A DNA stretch of 64,000 bases from an uncultured Mycoplasmatota bacterium (GCA_947056845.1 CAMSCJ010000003.1:1-64000), one strand, 5' to 3'; positions 17,341 through 27,695 are shown, numbered from the stretch's first letter. The notes: generated by a model not told the origin, from the sequence alone. Numbers and translations are program-made.

Positions 17341-18609
17341 ATGGCTAAATTTGGTAAACTAAAAATTATTATTGTCGCTATTCTTTCAATTATATGTATG
17401 ATTATTTTTTATTTAAATTACCGAGATAAACAAATCACAAAAAAATTGGAATACGAACGGATAATAGAAGAGAAAATTGCTGATATTACTAGTCATTATA
17501 ATGGATATGTTAAAACTACTTTAGAAACTGATTTGTATGTTTTAAAAAATTTAGAATATGTCAAAGTTGGTAGAGTAGGAGAAAGTGTTGAACTAACTTT
17601 AAAAAATATAGATATTACTAGTGATACTGAATATTTTATAATTGATAATTTTGATGAAGAATATTTTATAAAATATAATAGTGTTACACCAATTGAGGCA
17701 TTATCTAAATTAGATGATAGATATAAAAATTATATTTTATTTAATGAAAACGTTGTAACAAAAGATATAACTAAATTTTATAAGGATGATAATTTAGTAT
17801 ATGAATTTAATAGTGCTTTTAATTTGCCTATTATTATGAAGGATGAGCATAAGATTTATGTTGAATATCAGAATCAATTATTATACGTTTTAGATTCAGA
17901 AGTTGATAGTATTATCGCAAGTAATAATACTGATAGAGAAAGTGCTAAGGAGATTGCTACAATTGTTTATCACTTTATTTACAATCCAGAAGTTGAAGAA
18001 TGCAACCAAATAATTTGTCATTCAATAGACCAAGTTCAAAGTCACATTGATTATTTAAAAAGTGAAAATTATTTTACCCCAACGATGAAGGAATTTGAAA
18101 TGTTTATTGATGGTAAGTTATTACTTCCTAAAAATAGTGTTGTTATAACGATTGATGATGGATGGTTTGGTGATAATGCTCGCGATATTTTTACAAATAA
18201 TCAGATGAATGCTACTATTTTCTTGATAACATCAGCTTATGGAGCTGATTATTATAAAACGGAATATTTGGAAACACATTCACATAGTAATGATTTACAT
18301 ACCCAAGGAGTTTGTCCAACTGGTCAGGGTGGAGCTATTCAATGTGGTAATCGTGGGTTTTTATTGGAAGATTTAAGATTAAGTCGGGAAAAGACGTATA
18401 ATTCAACGGTTTTTTGTTATCCTTTTTATGAATATAATGATTATTCTATAAATATTTTAAAGGAAGCTGGGTTTACAATGGCTTTTGGTGGTATGTATGC
18501 AGGCGGTTATTTAAAGATGCCAATTGGTGGAGACAAATATCAAATCCCTAGATTTACACTATCCAATACAACAACAGTCAATGAATTAAAGGCAATTTTA
18601 AATAGTTAG
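17341..18609 (+). CDS. Polysaccharide deacetylase (NodB domain) membrane protein
   Basis: 422 residues from the ATG at 17341 (GAGGTGA at 17330-17336). One N-terminal membrane anchor (residues ~8-26) precedes a ~220-residue unassigned stretch, then a NodB/CE4 domain at roughly residues 240-420. The metal/catalytic motifs are ITIDDGW (DD pair), HSHSNDLH (histidines) and YPFYEYN (motif 3). It would remove N-acetyl groups from a cell-wall or capsule polysaccharide outside the membrane. It is the first + strand gene of the surface-glycan cluster. Confidence 0.85.
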   Translation: MAKFGKLKIIIVAILSIICMIIFYLNYRDKQITKKLEYERIIEEKIADITSHYNGYVKTTLETDLYVLKNLEYVKVGRVGESVELTLKNIDITSDTEYFIIDNFDEEYFIKYNSVTPIEALSKLDDRYKNYILFNENVVTKDITKFYKDDNLVYEFNSAFNLPIIMKDEHKIYVEYQNQLLYVLDSEVDSIIASNNTDRESAKEIATIVYHFIYNPEVEECNQIICHSIDQVQSHIDYLKSENYFTPTMKEFEMFIDGKLLLPKNSVVITIDDGWFGDNARDIFTNNQMNATIFLITSAYGADYYKTEYLETHSHSNDLHTQGVCPTGQGGAIQCGNRGFLLEDLRLSREKTYNSTVFCYPFYEYNDYSINILKEAGFTMAFGGMYAGGYLKMPIGGDKYQIPRFTLSNTTTVNELKAILNS

Positions 18610-18627
18610 TTTACATTATTAGTATAT

Positions 18628-18652
18628 AGGAGATATTATCTCTTCTTTTTTT
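18628..18652 (+). terminator. Weak terminator-like hairpin
   Basis: 7-bp stem AGGAGAT / ATCTCTT with a 3-nt loop and a T-rich tail after the deacetylase stop. Confidence 0.5.
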
Positions 18653-18695
18653 TATTTATTTTTGATATAATTAGGTTTGATAATGAGGTGCTTAA

Positions 18696-20201
18696 ATGAG
18701 AACAAAAAAAGCTATTCTTAATTTTATATTTGATGCTTTGCCCCAATTCATTATTTCTTTATTAGGTTTTTTAAGGTTTAAACTTATTTTATCTAATATT
18801 GGTGAGGATGTTTTAGGTGTTTATCAATTATTTGGTCAATTAGTGGCTTATATAACTTTTGTTGATTTCGGATTAACAAGTGCAGTATGTTACAGTTTAT
18901 ATGCTCCAATTGCTAATAATGATGAAGGGAAAATAAATCGTATTTTAAGTGGTGCTAAATATGTTTTTAATATTATTACAATTATTATGTTTGTAGTAGG
19001 GATTGTTCTTACTTTAGGAATAGGTTTTTTTATTAAAGAGACTAGTTTATCATTAGGTTTTATTCAAATTTGTTTCTTTCTAATGGTTATTTCTAATGTT
19101 ATAACTTATTTTGTAGCTAGTCATACAATTTTATTTGATGCTGAACAAAATAAGTATCAATATATTCGCTATACGCAAATTTTATTGTTTATAAAAGCTG
19201 TTTTAGAAATTGTTTTTATCATTATTTTTAAAAATATTTTATCTATTTTAATTTTAGGTGTTATTGTTTCAATAATTCAAAATATTATTATTGTTTCTAT
19301 ATCTAAAAGAAAACATAAAAATTTGAATTTTAAGTGTGAAAAGGATTTATCATTTTGGCAAAAAACTAAAGAGTTAATACCTCATAAAGTTGGAACCTTA
19401 GTTGCTAATAATATTGATGTTTTAATTATTTCAAAGTTTATTGGTTTAGCCCAAGTCGTAACATATACTTCTTATATGTATATTATTAATACATTGGTTA
19501 CCATTTTCTCGAAATTATCAACAGCAAGTTCTGCTGGAATTGGTAATTTGCTAGTTGTTGATAGGGATGCATCTTATGATAAGTTTTTGGAATATAATTC
19601 ATTTGTTTTTTTTCTAGCAACAATAATTTGTGTCCCACTTTATTTTGCTATATCACCTTTTGTTAGTCTTTTTTATGGAGATTCTTATGTTGTTGGAACT
19701 ATTACTTGCTTATTATTTGTTTTCTTAGTTTTTTATAGTATTATTAGAACTATTTTTAATACTTTTGTAACAGCTGCTGGTTTATTTAAGGAGACGATAA
19801 TTTGTGTTTTTTTAGAAATTGCTATAAATTTAACTTTATCGCTTATTTTAATTAAATATATTGGTATTACAGGTGTTATTCTAGCAACTGCTATAGCTTA
19901 TATTTTAAGTGAGTATATTTTAAAACCAAGTATTTTAAATAAGCATATTTTTCATAATAAAATATTAATTTACTATAGAGATTGTTTATTTTATATTATT
20001 ATTGTTATAATAAATTTATATTTAATTAATCTAAGTAAAGATATTTTGATTGTAAGTAATTTCTTTAATTGGCTGTTATTTAGTGGTATAATTTTTGTAT
20101 TAAACTTTTTTATAACAATGATTTATTATAAAATAATAAATAAATTGAGTTTTATGGATAGACTTATTCCTAGTAAATTGAAAGGTAAGATTAAAGTATG
20201 A
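18696..20201 (+). CDS. Oligosaccharide flippase (Wzx/MATE-like)
   Basis: 501 residues with about 12-14 membrane segments across its whole length. The start FIFDALPQFIISLLGFLRFKLI and the later VGTLVANNIDVLIISKF and TAAGLFKETI stretches are typical of the polysaccharide-transporter (Wzx, PST) branch of the MOP superfamily. It would move lipid-linked glycan units across the membrane. AGGTG precedes the ATG and the 3' end overlaps the next glycosyltransferase by 4 bp, so the two are translationally coupled. Confidence 0.85.
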   Translation: MRTKKAILNFIFDALPQFIISLLGFLRFKLILSNIGEDVLGVYQLFGQLVAYITFVDFGLTSAVCYSLYAPIANNDEGKINRILSGAKYVFNIITIIMFVVGIVLTLGIGFFIKETSLSLGFIQICFFLMVISNVITYFVASHTILFDAEQNKYQYIRYTQILLFIKAVLEIVFIIIFKNILSILILGVIVSIIQNIIIVSISKRKHKNLNFKCEKDLSFWQKTKELIPHKVGTLVANNIDVLIISKFIGLAQVVTYTSYMYIINTLVTIFSKLSTASSAGIGNLLVVDRDASYDKFLEYNSFVFFLATIICVPLYFAISPFVSLFYGDSYVVGTITCLLFVFLVFYSIIRTIFNTFVTAAGLFKETIICVFLEIAINLTLSLILIKYIGITGVILATAIAYILSEYILKPSILNKHIFHNKILIYYRDCLFYIIIVIINLYLINLSKDILIVSNFFNWLLFSGIIFVLNFFITMIYYKIINKLSFMDRLIPSKLKGKIKV

Positions 20202-21154
20202 AGCGTGTTAGTATTATAGTTCCTGTATGGAATGTTGAAAAGTATTTAAAAAAGTGTTTGGATAGTTTAGTAAATCAAACTTTTAAAGATATTGAAATAG
20301 TTATTATTAATGATAGTAGTCCAGATAATAGCCAAGAAATAATTGACGAATATAAAAAAGCTTATCCTACTTTAATAAGTTGTTACATTAAAGAGAATGG
20401 TGGACAAGCTAGTGCTAGAAATTTAGGTTTAAAAAAATGCCATGGTGAGTATATAACGTTTGTTGATTCTGACGATTGGGTGGATACACAAATGGTTGAA
20501 AAAATGTATAATCAGGCTATTAATACTAATTCTGATATTGTTGTTTGTGGGGCTTATAGTGTAATTGATGGAAATATTAGAAAACTAGATGTTTTTAGTA
20601 GTAACAATTCTGATGTTCATAAGCGATATATTGTAAATTCACCAGGAGCATGTTGGGGTCAACTTATAAAAAAGGATCTTATAATAAATAATGATTTGTA
20701 TTTTTTGGAGCATCATTTTTATGAGGATATTGCGATTATGCCAGCATTATGTTTGTTTTCTAAAAGAATTACATATATTAATGAAAATTTATATTATTAT
20801 TTGGTTAGAACAGGTTCAACAATGAAGCAAGTTAAATATTCTAAATCATTAGAAGATATATTTGATTCATTAGATTATCTTAGTAAAATATTTATAAAGA
20901 ATAATGTTTATCAAGAATATTATACTGAGTTAGAACACATTTATATTGATCATTTATTGCATGCCGCTTCTTTAAGATTTTATACTTTTAAAAAGTTTGA
21001 TCAATTGTCGAAAATTGTCGATATTATGAAAGATAAATATCCTAAATGGAAAAGAAATAAGTATTATAAGGAACATGGGATTAAGTATAGGATTGTTTGT
21101 TCTTTGTTTTATAAGAAGAAATATAAATTACTTAAGTGCATTTTAAAAGGGTAG
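20198..21154 (+). CDS. Glycosyltransferase family 2
   Basis: 318 residues. The GT-A fold starts VSIIVPVWNVEKYLKKCLDSL; NDSSPDNS and the metal-binding VDSDDW (near residue 90) follow. The C-terminal half (YEDIAIMPALCLF, YYYLVRTGSTM) is of the kind found in capsule GT2 enzymes. It adds one sugar to a growing glycan at the cytoplasmic face; donor and acceptor are unknown. It overlaps the flippase by 4 bp and is the near relative of the GT2 at 23872. Confidence 0.9.
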   Translation: MKRVSIIVPVWNVEKYLKKCLDSLVNQTFKDIEIVIINDSSPDNSQEIIDEYKKAYPTLISCYIKENGGQASARNLGLKKCHGEYITFVDSDDWVDTQMVEKMYNQAINTNSDIVVCGAYSVIDGNIRKLDVFSSNNSDVHKRYIVNSPGACWGQLIKKDLIINNDLYFLEHHFYEDIAIMPALCLFSKRITYINENLYYYLVRTGSTMKQVKYSKSLEDIFDSLDYLSKIFIKNNVYQEYYTELEHIYIDHLLHAASLRFYTFKKFDQLSKIVDIMKDKYPKWKRNKYYKEHGIKYRIVCSLFYKKKYKLLKCILKG

Positions 21155-21162
21155 TGATTATA

Positions 21163-22332
21163 ATGAAAAAAAATATTTTATTTGTAGTTGATGAAAGAAA
21201 AATGGGTGGAGTATCAGTATTGTTTGAGGATATGATGACCCTACTTGATATTACAAATTATAATATTGATCTTTTAATTCTTCATAATAATGGTGATAGT
21301 TTACAAAATTTACCTAAATCTATTAATGTTATTTATGGTACACCTTATTTTGAAGCCATTGATTATACAATGCAAGATGTTATAAAGAAAAAAAACATAA
21401 ATTTACTTTTCAAAAAAATAAGAGTTGTTTTAGATATGAAAACAGGTAGGATTGAAAAGGTAATTAAAAGAGAGAGAAAAAAGATATTAAAGAAACAATA
21501 TGACACAGAAATTGCTTTTAAAGATGGTTTTACAGCTTTATTTACAATTTTTGGTAATAGTAAAAAGAAAATTCATTGGTTACAATATGAGTATAAAAAA
21601 ACTAATCCTAATCAAAAATATGATAAGTTATTTAAAAAGATTTTACCACAATTTAATCAAATTATTGCGGTTTCTGATAATGTAAAAAAGCATTTTAATG
21701 CGGTTTATAATTTAGGTGATAAGGTTAGTGTTATTTATAATGTAATAAATTATGATAAGATTTTGAAGAAATCTAATGAGGAATGTGATTTAGTTTTAGA
21801 TAGTAATAATATTAATATAGTATCAGTAGGTAGAATTCATCATGCTAAAGGATATGATCGATTGATTAATGTTATAGCTAAACTTAAAGAGTTTGATGAA
21901 CAACTAACTCGTAGGTTAAAAGTATATATATATGGTGATGGGCCTTTGTTTTTTGAACTAAAGAAATTAATTCATTCTTTAAATCTTGATGACATTATTT
22001 TTTTAGCTGGTCAAGTTGCTAATCCTTATAAGTATGTTAAAAAGTTTGATTTATTTATTTTGCCATCAAATTTTGAAGCGTTTGGACTTGTCATAATTGA
22101 AGCAATGACTTTAAAAATTCCTGTATTAGCAACAAAAACCTCTGTTACTGATAAATTGATTAACAATAATATTAATGGTTTAGTTGTGGAAAATAGTATT
22201 GATGGTATTTATAATGGACTAAAAAAAATAATTGAAAATAGAGAATTAATTGCAAAATATAAGAATAATTTAACTGATTATTTTTATGATAATAATGAAC
22301 AATTAGAAAAAATTAAACAAATTTTAGATTAG
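21163..22332 (+). CDS. Glycosyltransferase family 4
   Basis: 389 residues from the ATG at 21163; the earlier in-frame start would overlap the upstream gene. The GT-B family-4 C-terminal domain is clear: VSVGRIHHAKGYDRL, YGDGPLFFELK and the EX7E motif within SNFEAFGLVIIEAM. The N-terminal domain begins ILFVVDERKMGGVSVLFED. It acts on the cytoplasmic face in the surface-glycan pathway; specificity is unknown. It sits 8 bp after the GT2 and 8 bp before the polymerase gene. Confidence 0.9.
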   Translation: MKKNILFVVDERKMGGVSVLFEDMMTLLDITNYNIDLLILHNNGDSLQNLPKSINVIYGTPYFEAIDYTMQDVIKKKNINLLFKKIRVVLDMKTGRIEKVIKRERKKILKKQYDTEIAFKDGFTALFTIFGNSKKKIHWLQYEYKKTNPNQKYDKLFKKILPQFNQIIAVSDNVKKHFNAVYNLGDKVSVIYNVINYDKILKKSNEECDLVLDSNNINIVSVGRIHHAKGYDRLINVIAKLKEFDEQLTRRLKVYIYGDGPLFFELKKLIHSLNLDDIIFLAGQVANPYKYVKKFDLFILPSNFEAFGLVIIEAMTLKIPVLATKTSVTDKLINNNINGLVVENSIDGIYNGLKKIIENRELIAKYKNNLTDYFYDNNEQLEKIKQILD

Positions 22333-22340
22333 GTGAGACA

Positions 22341-23879
22341 ATGAATAAAATATTTACTAAAGAATTAATTATAAAATTGACCTTTATTTTTTTAGTTATG
22401 CAACCATTATTAGATATTAAAGTTTTGTATGATTTTGAAATTTTTGGGGTTACAATTCCAACAATTATTAGATTATGCTTTTTTGCTATTTTGTTTTTAT
22501 TATTCCTTTTTAATAAAAGAAAGTTAAAAGTACCTATTATATATTTTATTTTATTTTGTATATATACAGCTTTGCACTTATTAAATGCTTCAAACAATTA
22601 TACCAATGTCTTAGGCAAATATTCATCTCTTAGTGAAATAATATATTTAATTAGATTAGCAATTCCTATGATGTTTATTGTATTTAGTTATAATTATCAT
22701 TTTGAATTTAAGAAAATTAGTAAATTGTTTTTTATAGTAGCTCTTATTTTTTCTAGTATTATAATTATTACTAATATTTTTAATATTTCGTATGCAAGCT
22801 ATTCGCAATCAAATGGTATCGCTGGAAATTTTTTAAATTGGGCATTTTTATCTAAAAGTGATATTGGTTATTATGATTTAGCTACTAAAGGACTTTTTGG
22901 CTATGCTAATCCTTTATCTGGTTTAATGTGCTTAATTTTACCAATCTTATTATATAGTTTTTATAAAAAGCAAAATTTAAAGAAGTTTATAATTATTTAT
23001 AGTTTGCTTCTTTCGATGCTTATAGTAGGCACAAGAATTTCTTCTTATATGCCAATTATAATTTTGGTTGTGATGTTAATTGTCTATATTGTTTTATGTA
23101 AGTGGTTTAAAACAGAAATATTTAATTATAAATGTTTACTTTATAATATTGCTTTTATATTATTATTGATTCCGTTTTTTATTAATGCACCAGTTACCTT
23201 TTCTTCAGATCGTGGTATGACTGATGATAAAAGTGAATATGTTATTGAAAATAAACTCTTAAACCAAGTTCAAACTTATAAGGATTCTTTAGAAGATGAT
23301 TTATCAGATACTAAAAAGCAAGAAATTGAGGATTTTATTAGAGAAAATTATAAATATTTTTCTATTAATACTGGATTAGCGCCAGATAAATATCTGTATG
23401 ATGATTATTTATCATTTTGGTTAGATTATTTTATTGTTTCGTATGAAAATAAAAATGATACAAGAGATTTTGAGTATTATTTATATAAACATATTTATGA
23501 GCATAATAATAACTCTTATGATAAGTTTGTAGGTTATGGTTATTCACAAAATTTTAATGATGAAATTGTTTTAGAACGTGATGGTATTTATCATTTTTAT
23601 ACTTTAGGTATTTTAGGTTTAATTTTGTTTGTAGTACCATATTGTTTTGTTTTGATATATTCAACTATTAAAGTTTTAGTTAATTTTAAAGATAAAATGA
23701 ATTTGGAAAATGTCACTTATATATTTGTAATAGCGTTACTTTTAGCTATTGCGATTATAAGTGGTAATCAATTTGATTTCTTTATTGTCAATATCTTTTT
23801 AAGTTTTTTGTGTGGTCAGTTACTTTACAATGTAAAAAATAAAGGTGAAAGTGAAGAATTAGGTGAAGTTAATGAATAA
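22341..23879 (+). CDS. O-antigen ligase/polymerase-like (Wzy/WaaL) protein
   Basis: 512 residues. About eleven membrane segments flank one large soluble loop at roughly residues 285-405 (beginning after FINAPVTFSSDRGM), the layout of Wzy/WaaL polymerases and ligases. The motif GTRISSYMP before the loop provides the conserved Arg-containing patch; YGYSQNFNDE lies near the loop end. It would polymerise or transfer lipid-linked glycan outside the membrane. The start has AGGTGAGA. The next GT2 start overlaps its 3' end by 8 bp. Confidence 0.8.
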   Translation: MNKIFTKELIIKLTFIFLVMQPLLDIKVLYDFEIFGVTIPTIIRLCFFAILFLLFLFNKRKLKVPIIYFILFCIYTALHLLNASNNYTNVLGKYSSLSEIIYLIRLAIPMMFIVFSYNYHFEFKKISKLFFIVALIFSSIIIITNIFNISYASYSQSNGIAGNFLNWAFLSKSDIGYYDLATKGLFGYANPLSGLMCLILPILLYSFYKKQNLKKFIIIYSLLLSMLIVGTRISSYMPIIILVVMLIVYIVLCKWFKTEIFNYKCLLYNIAFILLLIPFFINAPVTFSSDRGMTDDKSEYVIENKLLNQVQTYKDSLEDDLSDTKKQEIEDFIRENYKYFSINTGLAPDKYLYDDYLSFWLDYFIVSYENKNDTRDFEYYLYKHIYEHNNNSYDKFVGYGYSQNFNDEIVLERDGIYHFYTLGILGLILFVVPYCFVLIYSTIKVLVNFKDKMNLENVTYIFVIALLLAIAIISGNQFDFFIVNIFLSFLCGQLLYNVKNKGESEELGEVNE

Positions 23880-24849
23880 TTCTAAAAAAATATTAGTGAG
23901 TGTTATTGTCCCTGTTTATAATGTCCAAGATTATATTGAAAAATGTTTGGATAGTTTGGTTAATCAGACGCTAAAACAATTAGAGGTGATTGTTGTTGAT
24001 GATGGTTCAACTGATAGAACAAGTTTGATTGTAGATGATTATCAAAAAAAGTATAACGCTATGATTAAAGTAATTCATAAAAAAAATGAAGGTGTTTCTA
24101 TTGCTAGAAATGTTGGATTAGAAAGTGCTACTGGTGAATATATTGGTTTTTTAGATAGTGATGATTGGGTTAATTTTGATATGTATGAAAAACTTTATCA
24201 AAAGGCTATTAAGGATAATTGTGATATTGTTGCTTGTGATACTTTAGCTATTTATCCAGATAAAAAAATTTTGATTGAATCACATATTAATGAAACATCA
24301 ACAATTAAGGATTTAATGCTTAAAGCGTATGCTGTAATATGGAATAAAATATATAAAAGAGAAATTATTAAGGGAATTGATTTTAAAGCTGGTATGACTT
24401 TTTGTGAAGATGTCCGCTTTTTATATATGCTGTATCCAAGAATAAAAAAGATTGGTTCAGTCCATGAGAGTTTACATAATTATTTGCAAAGAAGTGGTTC
24501 TTTAACGTATACGTATGATAAAAAATTATATCAATTGATAGATAGTTTAGATGATATTGTTAGTTATTATAAGAAAAATAGTTTATATGAAAAATATTAT
24601 GATGAACTTGAGTATGCTTATATTCGTTATTTATTTGCTACTTTTATAAAAAGGTTAGCCAAAACAAAAAATAAAGTAGAGTTTGATAAGGGTGTTAATT
24701 TTGTTTTGAATAAAGTTAATACTAATTTTCCTAATTATAGAAAAAATAAGTATTTAAAAAAATTAGATGGAAAAAGCTTGTATTTAAAATATTTTAATAA
24801 GTTTTTAGCTAAATTAGTTTTTAATTTTGAAAAGAATAAATTGAATTAA
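23872..24849 (+). CDS. Glycosyltransferase family 2
   Basis: 325 residues from the ATG at 23872; AGGTGA at 23861-23866 sits correctly for it, whereas the GTG at 23863 lies inside this site. The GT-A domain shows VSVIVPVYNVQDYIEKCLDSL, VVDDGSTD and FLDSDDW. The region around FCEDVRFLYMLYP and YLQRSGSLTYTYD matches the capsule GT2 at 20198, so the two may be old duplicates. It is the last gene of the first glycan sub-operon; a promoter-like region follows it. Confidence 0.9.
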   Translation: MNNSKKILVSVIVPVYNVQDYIEKCLDSLVNQTLKQLEVIVVDDGSTDRTSLIVDDYQKKYNAMIKVIHKKNEGVSIARNVGLESATGEYIGFLDSDDWVNFDMYEKLYQKAIKDNCDIVACDTLAIYPDKKILIESHINETSTIKDLMLKAYAVIWNKIYKREIIKGIDFKAGMTFCEDVRFLYMLYPRIKKIGSVHESLHNYLQRSGSLTYTYDKKLYQLIDSLDDIVSYYKKNSLYEKYYDELEYAYIRYLFATFIKRLAKTKNKVEFDKGVNFVLNKVNTNFPNYRKNKYLKKLDGKSLYLKYFNKFLAKLVFNFEKNKLN

Positions 24850-24939
24850 ATTTATTTTTTTTGTATATTTTGTATAATTTAACTTTATAAATTAGGGACA
24901 ATATCAATTTTATATGTTATAATTTTATTGGTGGTAGAA

Positions 24940-25992
24940 GTGAAAAAACGTAATATTAATCTTGATTTAATTCGCTTTGTAGCAATTCTAAGTGTTATAT
25001 CAGTACATTTTATTAGAAATATTGGTTTTTATGGTGTGCCTATTAATGGCATTTGGTTATCGATGGCAGCTTTTTTTAGAACTTTTTTTATGGTATGTGT
25101 TCCTTTATTTTTGCTATTAACAGGCTATTTAATGAATAAGAAGGAATTGTCTAAAGGTTATTATCTTGGTATTTTTAGAATTATTTTTATTTTTTTATCG
25201 GCTAAATTGATTTATCTTTTGATTGATAATTTTTATTTCCATAATATAGATAGTTTTACAACTGTTTTAAGACATATTTTCAGTTATAGTAATGTAGCTT
25301 ATTATGATGATTATTCTTGGTATGTTAATATGTATTTTGGTTTGTTTTTGTTAATCCCATTTCTCAATTTAATTTATAATAATTTAAAAACTAAGAAGCA
25401 AAAGCATATTTTGATTTTAACGCTACTATTTTTAACTTCTGTATCATCTTTAAATGTTAAGAATATTACTTTTATCCCAGATTGGTGGGGTGGGATTTAT
25501 CCTTTAACTTATTATTTTATTGGTGCTTATATTAAGGAATATGGTTTTAATTTAAAAAAGCATTTTTCGCTTATATCAATTATTTTAATTACTTTAATTA
25601 GTTCAATATTTTATTTAATCTTAAGTTATAATAAACTTTTTATAACAAGAGAGTTTAATGATTATAGGGGACCAATTAACTTTATTCTTTCAATTTTAGT
25701 TTTTGGTTTTTTACTGAATTTAGATCTTTTTAAAATTCCAGCAAAAGTAAAAAGTTTTATCATAAAAGTATCAGAATTATCTTTTGGTATGTATTTATTT
25801 TCATATATTATTGATAAGGTTGTTTATGATAAACTTAATAGTCTTATTTTAGAAATAAATAATCGATTTATTTATGGATTAATAATTATTCCTTTAGTAT
25901 TTTTCGTATCTTTAGTTTTATCATGGATTTTTAATAGAATCTACAGTCAATATATTCATCCGAAATTGCAACGCAAATTTAATAATGAGTGA
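24940..25992 (+). CDS. Acyltransferase 3 family membrane protein
   Basis: 350 residues from a GTG at 24940, with the purine-rich GGTGGTAG before it; TTG at 24928 would be an alternative. Ten or so membrane segments. The N-terminal signature NLDLIRFVAILSVISVHFIR carries the conserved His of the family, and YSWYVNMYFGLFLLIPFLN is the typical mid segment. Members transfer O-acetyl or O-acyl groups to extracytoplasmic polysaccharides. A TATAAT at 24918 suggests its own promoter. Confidence 0.85.
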   Translation: MKKRNINLDLIRFVAILSVISVHFIRNIGFYGVPINGIWLSMAAFFRTFFMVCVPLFLLLTGYLMNKKELSKGYYLGIFRIIFIFLSAKLIYLLIDNFYFHNIDSFTTVLRHIFSYSNVAYYDDYSWYVNMYFGLFLLIPFLNLIYNNLKTKKQKHILILTLLFLTSVSSLNVKNITFIPDWWGGIYPLTYYFIGAYIKEYGFNLKKHFSLISIILITLISSIFYLILSYNKLFITREFNDYRGPINFILSILVFGFLLNLDLFKIPAKVKSFIIKVSELSFGMYLFSYIIDKVVYDKLNSLILEINNRFIYGLIIIPLVFFVSLVLSWIFNRIYSQYIHPKLQRKFNNE

Positions 25993-26008
25993 ATCTTATT
26001 GGTAAATG

Positions 26009-26037
26009 TTTACTAAGTTTTAAATATATTGTATAAT
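26009..26037 (+). promoter_or_regulatory. Promoter before the second glycosyltransferase sub-operon
   Basis: TTTACT (26009-26014), 17-bp spacer, TATAAT (26032-26037); TTGGTGAT ribosome site follows at 26053-26060. Confidence 0.6.
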
Positions 26038-26064
26038 TATAGTGAATGTTAGGTTGGTGATAGT

Positions 26065-27174
26065 ATGAAAAAGATTACTTTTCTTACATTACATTTAGGC
26101 TATGGTGGAGTAGAAAGTGCTGTAACGGCCTTAGCAAATAGTTTAAGTTCAGACTATAATGTAGAAATTATATCTGTTTATAAAAGATATGAGGAGCCTA
26201 TATTTAAATTAAATAAAAATGTTATAGTAAAGTATTTAATAGATCATCCTGATATTAAAAGTAGTGGAAAGAATATATTTCATAGTATTAAAGCTTTTTG
26301 GTTAAAAAAGATAGTAACCAAGTTAGAAAATAAATTAGTTAAAAAATTTATTATTAATTGTGATAGTGATGTTATTATTTCTACTAATATAAGATATAAT
26401 GTATTAATAGGTAAATACCTTAGTAGTAATATTTTAAAGATAGGTTGGGAGCATAGTTATCACAATAATGATAAAAAATATATAAATAAAGTTTTACAAT
26501 CGACTAATAATTTGGATTATTTTGTTTTAGTTTCTAATGTTTTATATAAATTTTATTCAGGTTTTTTAGCCGATTCTACTTGTAAATGTCTTTTTATACC
26601 AAATGCGCTTGAATATATTCCAAAATCATGTTCTAGTTCAACCGATAAAAATTTAATTAGTATAGGGAAATTGTCAAAAGAAAAAAGTTATGTTGATTTG
26701 GTTGAAGTATTTAAATATGTAAGTTTAAAATATCCTGATTGGAAATTAAATATTATTGGCGATGGTCCAGAAAGAAAGTCTATTGAAGAGCAAATAGCTA
26801 AATATAAATTAGAAAATAATGTTATATTACATGGATTTAGGGATAAAAAATATATTAAAAAGATGTTTGAACATTCATCTATTTATGTGATGAGTTCTGT
26901 ATCAGAGGCCTTTGGAATTGTTATTTTGGAAGCATTTTCTTATGGCATACCATGTGTAGCTTTTGATAGTGCTCTAGGAGCTAAAGAGTTAATTAGTAAT
27001 AATTGGGATGGTTATTTAATAAGTGATTTAGATAAAGAGAAGATGACAAAAAAAATTATCGATTTAATTAAAAATGAAAATAGGCGAATTATTATGGGTA
27101 ATAATGCTCGTAAAAAGAGCTTAAAATATACATCTGAAGTTATTAAAGATGAATGGATTAAAATTTTGAATTAG
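26065..27174 (+). CDS. Glycosyltransferase family 4
   Basis: 369 residues. N-terminus ITFLTLHLGYGGVESAVTALA is the GT4 nucleotide-sugar domain start with the Gly-rich loop. The C-terminal domain has SIGKLSKEKSYVDLV, IIGDGPERKSIEEQI and the EX7E motif in SEAFGIVILEAF. A conserved GWEHSYH lies in the acceptor domain. It probably adds a hexose to the lipid-linked glycan. It heads the sub-operon that continues through the Alg14/Alg13-like pair. Confidence 0.9.
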   Translation: MKKITFLTLHLGYGGVESAVTALANSLSSDYNVEIISVYKRYEEPIFKLNKNVIVKYLIDHPDIKSSGKNIFHSIKAFWLKKIVTKLENKLVKKFIINCDSDVIISTNIRYNVLIGKYLSSNILKIGWEHSYHNNDKKYINKVLQSTNNLDYFVLVSNVLYKFYSGFLADSTCKCLFIPNALEYIPKSCSSSTDKNLISIGKLSKEKSYVDLVEVFKYVSLKYPDWKLNIIGDGPERKSIEEQIAKYKLENNVILHGFRDKKYIKKMFEHSSIYVMSSVSEAFGIVILEAFSYGIPCVAFDSALGAKELISNNWDGYLISDLDKEKMTKKIIDLIKNENRRIIMGNNARKKSLKYTSEVIKDEWIKILN

Positions 27175-27191
27175 AAGGAGAATATTAATTA

Positions 27192-27671
27192 ATGAAAAAG
27201 GTATTATTTATAGCTAGTACTGGGGGGCATCTTAGTGAATTATTACAATTAAGTCCTATTTTTAAAAACTATGATTATACATTGATTACAGAGAAGACAA
27301 AAAGTAATATGGGGCTTAGTAAGAAATATCCTAATCGTGTATATTATCTAATTTCTGGCACATATACAACTTTTAGTGCTAAGATAGTGTATCCATTTAA
27401 ATTTATCGCTAATTGTTTTAAATCTTTATATTTTTTTCTAAAAATAAAGCCGGATGTTATAATAACTACAGGTGCTCATAATACTGTTCCTATGTGTTAT
27501 ATAGGGCATTTGTTTAAGAAAAAAGTAATTTTTATAGAGACATTCGCTAATAGTAGTGGTAAAACTAAATCAGGTAAATTAGTTTATCCAATTGCTGATA
27601 AATTTATTGTTCAATGGGAAAGTATGCTTGAGTTTTATCCAGATGCTATATATGGTGGTTGGATTTATTAA
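27192..27671 (+). CDS. Alg14/PssD-like glycosyltransferase membrane subunit
   Basis: 159 residues. Starts VLFIASTGGHLSELLQL, the hallmark of Alg14/PssD/Cps14F proteins. One membrane-associated segment (VYPFKFIANCFKSLYFFLK) is followed by ITTGAHNTVP and VQWESMLEFYPDAIYGG, also typical. Such proteins recruit and activate the catalytic Alg13-like subunit at the membrane. The partner is the next gene, 24 bp downstream, so both should act together as one transferase. AAGGAG precedes the ATG. Confidence 0.88.
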   Translation: MKKVLFIASTGGHLSELLQLSPIFKNYDYTLITEKTKSNMGLSKKYPNRVYYLISGTYTTFSAKIVYPFKFIANCFKSLYFFLKIKPDVIITTGAHNTVPMCYIGHLFKKKVIFIETFANSSGKTKSGKLVYPIADKFIVQWESMLEFYPDAIYGGWIY

Positions 27672-27695
27672 AAATTATTGTTAGGAGGAGTAGTA

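Noticed and set aside
24850-24939. Terminator between the GT2 and acyltransferase genes
   Set aside because: The T-rich stretch has no stable stem.
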